Source: MED-G105 sp039814575 (GTDB lineage: Bacteria; Pseudomonadota; Alphaproteobacteria; Caulobacterales; Parvularculaceae). Taken from it: a stretch of 64,000 bases of DNA. Shown in pieces: positions 59,220-64,000 of the stretch. Position numbers and translations under genes: made by a program. Within the stretch, counting starts at the first letter, position 1; every line of letters starts with the position of its first letter. Below the pieces are notes generated by a model. The model saw only the letters and a list, made by a program, of their open reading frames with translations, was not told the DNA's origin and did no database searches. Location of the stretch: positions 62,001 through 126,000 of the forward strand of contig JBCCAY010000004.1 of NCBI GenBank assembly GCA_039814575.1. Direction: 5' to 3'.

Positions 59220-60431
59220 TTACGGGTTTAAGGCGTTGAGGATTGGGTCGTCCGCAACCGGGGCCGCCGGCGTCACCGGTTCGGACGCATCCGCGATCGA
59301 TCCGGCATCGATGGATGCAACGGGGGATGCAACGGACGCGGCAATTTCTGAACCAGTAGAAGGAGCGTTCTGTCCTGCTGCAGCGACCGAGCGCGGCGCG
59401 ACGGTGGCTTTCAGCGTCGGGGTGCCCGGGAACGATCCCGAACCGGCGGCCTCGACCTCATCGACGGCATTTGATCGATCAGCGACGGGCTCGCTCACGG
59501 CGTTGCGCGATGTGCGGCTCGCGCGGGACGCCTCAGATGAGGCGCGAGCCGATTCGCGCTCCCTCCGTACACTGCTTGGCTGCGAGCGGCGCGCCGTCGC
59601 AACCGCCTTGTTCGTATTCGCGGTCGTTATTGTTTCGCCAAACCCGATCGGCAATGTTGCAAGGACAGCGCCTTTGGCGACGTGGTATATCACCACCGTT
59701 TGACCGTCTTCGCCATCCACAAGAATCGCAAGGCGTTCGCCGTCGAGACCGACGGACTGGGCGACGCCGTCAACCGGAACGGCGATCTTAAAGCCCTCAA
59801 GTTGCGCCGAGGCTAGGACCGGCGATCCGTCCTCGGCGACGGGGGCTTGCGCGACGCGTTCCACGGCTTGTTGTCGGTAGGCGGCTTCGGCGGCGGCCCG
59901 TTGGGCTTGCACGCCGACAGCGCCGCCTTCTTCCGGATCGCCAAAAACAAATGTTGCAAGGATCAGCACCAAGAGAAACACGAACGGAACGCTGGCGGTC
60001 GCGACGAGCATGTTGCGAACGAAAACGGACCGCTCGCCGTCAACGGCGCCGCCAAGCTGGGACATCACAAAGTCGCGCAGGTCTTCAGGCTCATCAAAGC
60101 CGGCGCGGGCATCACGGTCATCGGCCTCCGCTTCGCTATCGCCTGGCCGGGCATGCGGCGCATCGCGCTCACGTCGTGGGGCTTCAGCATCAGCGTCGCC
60201 ATGGTCGCCGGAGAAAGCCTCTTGCGACGTCGCGGCGTCCGCTTCGTCCAAATCATCTGCAAAAACAAACCCCTCTCCGCCGCGGCGATCATCGTCGTCC
60301 GCGTCGCTGTCGCGATCGTTCCGCTCGAACAGATTGGTGTCGTCGGCCTTGCGCGCCTCGCGATCCGTATCCGGACGGCGGGTTTCATCCTGTGAGGCGC
60401 CCGTCATATCGGGTTTTTGTTTCTCGGCCAT
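59220..60431 (-). CDS. Unrecognised acidic single-pass membrane protein
   Basis: This encodes 403 residues with GAGGAAAAGC before the ATG. Residues 1-138 are very acidic and disordered (many Asp/Glu/Arg) and must lie in the cytoplasm; about 116-137 contains a short helix with Leu-Arg-Asp-Phe-Val-Met-Ser-Gln-Leu. A membrane helix spans about 141-164. After it, residues 205-270 are strand-rich (Gly-Phe-Lys-Ile-Ala-Val-Pro-Val-Asp-Gly, Leu-Ala-Ile-Leu-Val-Asp-Gly, Val-Val-Ile-Tyr-His-Val) and may fold as a small beta domain in the periplasm. The last 120 residues are Ala/Ser/Pro-rich and disordered. I recognise no family. It is divergent from the RluD gene. Confidence 0.7.
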   Translation of the reverse strand: MAEKQKPDMTGASQDETRRPDTDREARKADDTNLFERNDRDSDADDDDRRGGEGFVFADDLDEADAATSQEAFSGDHGDADAEAPRRERDAPHARPGDSEAEADDRDARAGFDEPEDLRDFVMSQLGGAVDGERSVFVRNMLVATASVPFVFLLVLILATFVFGDPEEGGAVGVQAQRAAAEAAYRQQAVERVAQAPVAEDGSPVLASAQLEGFKIAVPVDGVAQSVGLDGERLAILVDGEDGQTVVIYHVAKGAVLATLPIGFGETITTANTNKAVATARRSQPSSVRRERESARASSEASRASRTSRNAVSEPVADRSNAVDEVEAAGSGSFPGTPTLKATVAPRSVAAAGQNAPSTGSEIAASVASPVASIDAGSIADASEPVTPAAPVADDPILNALNP

Positions 60432-60525
60432 GAGCTTTTCCTCGCCTTACGCCGCGCCGCCGGAAAGCCGCTTGACGATCGGCCCGTTTGACAGCTTGGC
60501 GGCTCCTGTGGGATGCCGCGCGGCC

Positions 60526-61689
60526 ATGACCGAAGATGACGCCGTCGCCGCCAACCGCCCTAGCCCCGAACACGATCCCGCGCCGCCGCGACAGGACGCG
60601 CCGGTTGAGATTGTCGTTAACGAACAAGATAACGGGGTAAGGCTTGATAAATGGTTGTCGCACCGCCTGGAGGGGCTGACGCGCTCACGGCTGAAAGCCC
60701 TCATCGAAAAGGGCGCGCTCACACGCGACGATACAGGGTTCACCGATCCGTCTTGGCGAATCCGCACCGGCGAGCGCTATGTGCTGACGCCGCCGCCCGT
60801 CGTTGCGGCCGTCCCAAAACCGGAAGCGATCCCGCTCGATGTCCAATATGAAGACGATGACCTCATCGTCGTTAACAAACCGGCCGGGCTCGTCGTTCAC
60901 CCCGCCGCGGGCAATTGGACCGGCACACTTGTCAATGCGCTCATCGCGCATTGCGGCGAGACGCTGTCCGGCATTGGCGGCGTGGCGCGCCCCGGCATCG
61001 TTCATCGCCTCGACAAAGACACATCGGGCCTCTTAGTGGCCGCCAAGAACGACGCCGCGCATCTGTGGTTGACCACCGCCTTCGCCGCCCATGACATTGA
61101 GCGCGCCTATGAAGCGGTTTGCATCGGCGCGCCACGGCCCTCCGTCGGAACCATCGATGCCCCAATCGGTCGGCTCGGCGGCGACCGCAAAAAAATGGGC
61201 GTGGTTCGACCGCGCGCCAAGCAAATCCGCGCTCAATGGGAAGCCGACGCCGTCGCCGGCCTTGACGAAGAGGAAGCGGCCTCTGGCTCGGACGGAACGC
61301 CGCCCGGCGCGAAACACGCCGTAACGCACTACAAAACCCTCGCCGTCTTTGGTCGCGGACGCGCCAAACTCGCCGGCGACGCCCTCGCGGCGCATGTGGA
61401 ATGCCGGTTGGAAACAGGCCGCACTCATCAAATTCGCGTGCATATGAGCCATTTGGGCCATCCCTTACTCGGTGACCCGCTCTATGGGCGCGGTCCCGGC
61501 CTATCGGGCCTGAAACCCGGCGACGAGGCGGCGGATCAGGCGATCGCCGCGCTGTCGCGCTTTAAACGCCAAGCACTGCACGCGCGCGTTTTAGGGTTCG
61601 ACCACCCGACGACCGGCGAGGAGATGCGGTTCGAAGCCGAGCCGCCGGAAGATTTCCAAGACCTCACAAACGCCTTAAAAGCGCTTTAG
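60526..61689 (+). CDS. rluD: RluA/RluD-family 23S rRNA pseudouridine synthase
   Basis: This encodes 387 residues from the ATG at 60526. The open frame extends upstream to 60010, but that part lies opposite the divergent membrane protein gene and is not protein-like. An N-terminal S4 domain (about 35-95, Val-Arg-Leu-Asp-Lys-Trp-Leu) is followed by the catalytic domain with Val-Asn-Lys-Pro-Ala-Gly-Leu-Val-Val-His-Pro and the catalytic Asp in His-Arg-Leu-Asp-Lys-Asp-Thr-Ser-Gly-Leu. The pattern fits RluD, which modifies U1911/1915/1917 of 23S rRNA. A 20-residue acidic/Gly insertion lies near 245-265 of the chain. Confidence 0.9.
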   Translation: MTEDDAVAANRPSPEHDPAPPRQDAPVEIVVNEQDNGVRLDKWLSHRLEGLTRSRLKALIEKGALTRDDTGFTDPSWRIRTGERYVLTPPPVVAAVPKPEAIPLDVQYEDDDLIVVNKPAGLVVHPAAGNWTGTLVNALIAHCGETLSGIGGVARPGIVHRLDKDTSGLLVAAKNDAAHLWLTTAFAAHDIERAYEAVCIGAPRPSVGTIDAPIGRLGGDRKKMGVVRPRAKQIRAQWEADAVAGLDEEEAASGSDGTPPGAKHAVTHYKTLAVFGRGRAKLAGDALAAHVECRLETGRTHQIRVHMSHLGHPLLGDPLYGRGPGLSGLKPGDEAADQAIAALSRFKRQALHARVLGFDHPTTGEEMRFEAEPPEDFQDLTNALKAL

Positions 61690-61934
61690 GCGCACTCTGT
61701 TCTCTTTTTGTTTGCCTTTTCTACCAATAAGACGGGCGCTCACACCCTTTCGTGAGACGGCGTGAGCCTTATTTGCGGGGAATGGACCTGTTGACGCACG
61801 CCGATCCGGCGTAAAGTCAGCGCCGTACCCTAATTAACCCTGGAAATTTTGAAGACGACGCCCATATCAAGTCATGTGCGTCGCCGACAGGGACGCGCAC
61901 CGCTTGTTCTCGCCTCACTTTGGGAGACGTCATT

Positions 61935-62855
61935 ATGTCTAAGGACCTTGTCACCGCCCCGGCTCTGACGCCGGAAGGCTCTTTATCTCGATATCTTTCG
62001 GAAATCCGGAAATTTCCGATGCTCGAGAAAGATCAAGAATACATGCTCGCCAAGCGCTTCTCCGAGCATGAAGACACCGAAGCTGCGCAACAACTCATCA
62101 CCAGCCATTTGCGGCTCGTCGCCAAAATAGCCATGGGCTATCGCGGCTACGGTCTGCCGATCGGCGAGGTTATCTCCGAAGGCAATGTCGGCCTGATGCA
62201 AGCGGTGAAACGCTTTGACGCCGAGAAGGGCTTCCGCCTCGCTACGTACGCCATGTGGTGGATCCGCGCATCGATTCAAGAATACATCTTGCGTTCGTGG
62301 AGCCTTGTGAAGATCGGCACCACCGCCGCGCAGAAAAAGCTCTTCTTCAATTTGCGCAAGATTAAAGGCCAGATCGACGCCGTCGAAGAAGGCGATCTGC
62401 GTCCGGAGCAAGTTGAACATATCGCCACCAAACTCGGCGTCAGCGAAGACGATGTCGTCTCCATGAACCGACGCATGTCCGGCGGCGAAGCTTCGTTGAA
62501 CGCCCCCCTCGGCAAAGGCGAAGAAGGCGGCGGCGAATGGCAAGATTGGCTCGTTGACGACAACGCCGTCGACGCAGAGCAAAAGCTCGCCCATGACGAT
62601 GAATACGAAATGCGCATGGGGCTGCTGCGGAACGCGCTAGGCGATCTCAATGAGCGTGAGCAGCACATTCTGAACGAACGCCGCCTGAAAGATAATCCGG
62701 CGACGTTAGAAGAGCTGAGCAAGGTCTATAATGTCTCGCGGGAGCGCATTCGACAGATTGAAGTGCGGGCGTTTGAAAAGCTGCAAAAAGCGATGAAACG
62801 CATGGAGCGGGAAACCCGCGCGCACACGATCGACGCCGCGGCTGCGCCGGCTTAA
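61935..62855 (+). CDS. rpoH: RNA polymerase sigma-32 factor (heat shock)
   Basis: RpoH directs RNA polymerase to heat-shock promoters. The 306-residue protein starts at the ATG at 61935 with GGGAG upstream; a TTG five codons before is less likely. Seen are region 2 with Arg-Leu-Val-Ala-Lys-Ile-Ala-Met-Gly-Tyr-Arg-Gly-Tyr-Gly-Leu-Pro and Phe-Arg-Leu-Ala-Thr-Tyr-Ala-Met-Trp-Trp-Ile-Arg-Ala (-10 recognition), the RpoH box (Gln-Lys-Lys-Leu-Phe-Phe-Asn-Leu-Arg) and region 4 with Val-Ser-Arg-Glu-Arg-Ile-Arg-Gln-Ile-Glu. The RpoH box separates it from other sigma-70 proteins. A weak TTGACG / TAAAGT pair lies at 61791-61817. Confidence 0.95.
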   Translation: MSKDLVTAPALTPEGSLSRYLSEIRKFPMLEKDQEYMLAKRFSEHEDTEAAQQLITSHLRLVAKIAMGYRGYGLPIGEVISEGNVGLMQAVKRFDAEKGFRLATYAMWWIRASIQEYILRSWSLVKIGTTAAQKKLFFNLRKIKGQIDAVEEGDLRPEQVEHIATKLGVSEDDVVSMNRRMSGGEASLNAPLGKGEEGGGEWQDWLVDDNAVDAEQKLAHDDEYEMRMGLLRNALGDLNEREQHILNERRLKDNPATLEELSKVYNVSRERIRQIEVRAFEKLQKAMKRMERETRAHTIDAAAAPA

Positions 62856-62931
62856 GCGACAAAGCGTAAGCGACAATACGGGTTAGCGCGGACTACATTC
62901 GGCCGTCGGCGCTTCTCAACACACTTTTGTG

Positions 62932-62966
62932 ATCCGCCCGCAATGCGAATTGCGGGCGGATTTTTT
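62932..62966 (+). terminator. Strong intrinsic terminator of rpoH
   Basis: ATCCGCCCGCAAT and ATTGCGGGCGGAT form a perfect 13-base stem around a GCGA loop, followed by six T. It lies about 75 bases after the rpoH stop. Confidence 0.95.
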
Positions 62967-63087
62967 CGTGGGCTTATCGACAAGAGATCCGCCTCAATGC
63001 GCGGGGCCGTAAAATTTAACGATGCTCGTTAGGCGTCCATGCACGCACGCCGCATAGTTTTCGTCGCGAATTTTTCGAAGGCCGCCC

Positions 63088-63750
63088 ATGAAAAACATTC
63101 GATTTGTCGTTCTTTGCGTCTTTCTCGCCGCCGCCTCCTGCGCCTCGGCGCTCGCGCCGCGGGTCAACACTGAAGCCGACGCGCTGCGCCCCGGTAATTA
63201 CGAATTGGACACCGAACACGCAGCGCTTCTCTTCAAAGTGGGCCATCTCGGCTTCTCCAGTTATGTGGGGCGCTTTGAGCGGTTCGACGTCTCCTTGCAA
63301 TTTGACGAAAATGATCCCACCGCCGCGCGCGTTGACGCGCTCATCGATATGACGAGCCTCAATGTCGCGAACCCGTCATTTTCGAAAACCTTGCAAGGGC
63401 CCGATTGGTTCGACGCCGAGCAATTTCCGGACGCGCGCTTTCGCTCCACAGGGATAGAAGTCACCGGCGACAACACCGGCGTTTTGACCGGCGATTTCAC
63501 GATGCACGGCGTCACGAAACCGATCACCATGGACGTTATTTTCAACGGCGGCGGCTATGATGTCTTGCGCGGCGCGTATATCCTCGGCATGTCGGCGACA
63601 GCGAAAGTGAAACGCAGCGAGTTTGGCGTCAGCAAGTTTCGACCGCTCGTGCGCGACACAGTGAAGATCGAAATCGAGGCGGAGTTTATGCGTCGAGGCG
63701 ACGCTGAACTTCCAGCTGACGATACTAATATGGGTACAGAACAATCATGA
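63088..63750 (+). CDS. YceI-family protein, exported
   Basis: This encodes 220 residues. The signal sequence ends in Ala-Ala-Ser-Cys (Cys19), which could be a lipobox, or cleavage may come slightly later after Ala-Leu-Ala. The YceI domain starts Asn-Tyr-Glu-Leu-Asp-Thr-Glu-His-Ala and contains Gly-His-Leu-Gly-Phe-Ser, Ile-Asp-Met-Thr-Ser-Leu, Phe-Asp-Ala-Glu-Gln-Phe-Pro, Gly-Asp-Phe-Thr-Met-His-Gly-Val-Thr-Lys-Pro-Ile and Arg-Ser-Glu-Phe-Gly-Val. YceI proteins are lipocalin-like barrels that bind isoprenoid quinones or similar amphiphiles in the periplasm. It overlaps a second YceI-like gene by ATGA. Confidence 0.9.
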   Translation: MKNIRFVVLCVFLAAASCASALAPRVNTEADALRPGNYELDTEHAALLFKVGHLGFSSYVGRFERFDVSLQFDENDPTAARVDALIDMTSLNVANPSFSKTLQGPDWFDAEQFPDARFRSTGIEVTGDNTGVLTGDFTMHGVTKPITMDVIFNGGGYDVLRGAYILGMSATAKVKRSEFGVSKFRPLVRDTVKIEIEAEFMRRGDAELPADDTNMGTEQS

Positions 63751-64000
63751 AACGAGCCATTCGTACAATCGCTTCGGCGACGGCGTTACTAGCGACCGCC
63801 GCGCTCGCACATGGCTGCGGCGAAAAAGCCGCGAGCGCAGCGGCGTCAGGTGACGCCACGGCGGCAACGCCAAATACGTCGTCGATCGCGCCATCAGAGG
63901 TCGCAGCAGCGTCCGCTGAAGCCGCACCATCAGGAAACACGGAAAACGCGGGGTATTCGGCCTGGGCGATCGACTACGCCGCGAGCGCGATAAAATTCAC
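63747..64000 (+). CDS. Second YceI-like lipoprotein, N-terminal part (cut by right edge)
   Basis: An ATG overlapping the previous stop (ATGA) opens a frame of 84 complete codons that runs off the window. The signal sequence ends Leu-Ala-His-Gly-Cys (Cys24), a plausible lipobox. A 45-residue Ala/Ser/Thr/Pro-rich linker leads to Trp-Ala-Ile-Asp-Tyr-Ala-Ala-Ser-Ala-Ile-Lys-Phe at the edge, which matches the start of a YceI domain (Trp-x-Ile-Asp-x3-Ser-x-Ile-x-Phe). Thus two YceI proteins are likely made from one message. The assignment rests on only the last 15 residues. Confidence 0.7.
   Translation, partial: MKRAIRTIASATALLATAALAHGCGEKAASAAASGDATAATPNTSSIAPSEVAAASAEAAPSGNTENAGYSAWAIDYAASAIKF

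Noticed and set aside
60010..60525. 172-codon upstream extension of the RluD frame
   Set aside because: It lies opposite the divergent membrane protein gene, is almost only Ser/Arg/Ala, and ends where the real S4 domain region starts.
61791..61817. TTGACG / TAAAGT pair before rpoH
   Set aside because: The spacer is only 15 bases and the -10 box is poor, so it is only mentioned with the gene.
1..64000. Search for CRISPR arrays, insertion sequences, prophage genes, integrases and attachment sites
   Set aside because: No regularly spaced repeats, transposase or integrase motifs, or direct repeats flanking the tRNA were seen in the parts read.

Overview
The window looks like a chromosomal segment of an alphaproteobacterium. 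G+C is moderately high by eye, and coding density is high with many ATGA or GTGA overlaps. The pointers are: split F-type ATP synthase genes (atpI-atpB-atpE-atpF'-atpF with no F1 genes beside them); the neighbourhood mutY / DUF721 / lipoprotein DsbA / smc; a two-subunit glycine decarboxylase (gcvPA + gcvPB); a full set of early hopanoid genes; a class II DAHP synthase; and a tRNA-His that lacks an encoded G-1 and carries A73, a trait of one branch of Alphaproteobacteria. A position near Parvularculales/Caulobacterales is only a guess. No insertion sequence, prophage, CRISPR array, rRNA or plasmid origin was seen.

Layout. 1-2290 is the least familiar part, all on the minus strand: a gene cut by the left edge, a small secreted protein with a duplicated Cys/Trp/Gly module, and a two-gene unit of a small unknown protein plus a PcfJ-like protein. 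2573-4233 holds two convergent outer-membrane barrel proteins. 4394-15998 is an isoprenoid-to-hopanoid block: ispA, a YbjN-like gene, ispH, hpnH, hpnG-hpnE-hpnD-hpnC (one operon), hpnB, hpnA and a paraoxonase-like lipoprotein. IspA and IspH supply farnesyl diphosphate, HpnC/D/E turn it into squalene, and HpnH/G build the adenosyl-derived side chain. The cyclase gene shc is not in the window. 16060-22545 holds mutY, a DUF721/DciA-type gene, a DsbA-like lipoprotein and smc. 22920-25938 is the Fo operon of ATP synthase.

26131-35687 is mainly metabolism. It has a membrane-anchored FMN glutamate-synthase-like protein, then a glycine cleavage operon (gcvT-gcvH-gcvPA-gcvPB) behind a tandem glycine riboswitch with a recognisable promoter, an oxidoreductase and a class II DAHP synthase. 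36006-47127 holds mixed housekeeping genes: a small secreted protein, an HxlR regulator fused to an SCP2-like domain, gpmA, an aminotransferase, a GNAT acetyltransferase, a large M16 peptidase lipoprotein, tRNA-His, a TSUP permease, a P1-family peptidase and a MATE transporter. 47292-51476 is a molybdenum cofactor operon read moaA-moaD-moaE-moaB-moaC-moeA.

51643-64000 contains an M48 peptidase lipoprotein, an HNH endonuclease, an AlkA-like glycosylase overlapping gshA, rsmE, ubiA, an exported MsrB, an MscS channel, an unrecognised single-pass acidic membrane protein, an RluD-type pseudouridine synthase, rpoH with a very clear terminator, and two consecutive YceI-family genes, the second cut by the right edge.

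Most of the window is ordinary core genome. The items most worth a second look are the repeat protein and PcfJ-like pair at the left edge, the 403-residue membrane protein at 59220-60431, the leader of ispH, several perfect inverted or tandem repeats in promoter regions, and the tRNA-His identity elements.
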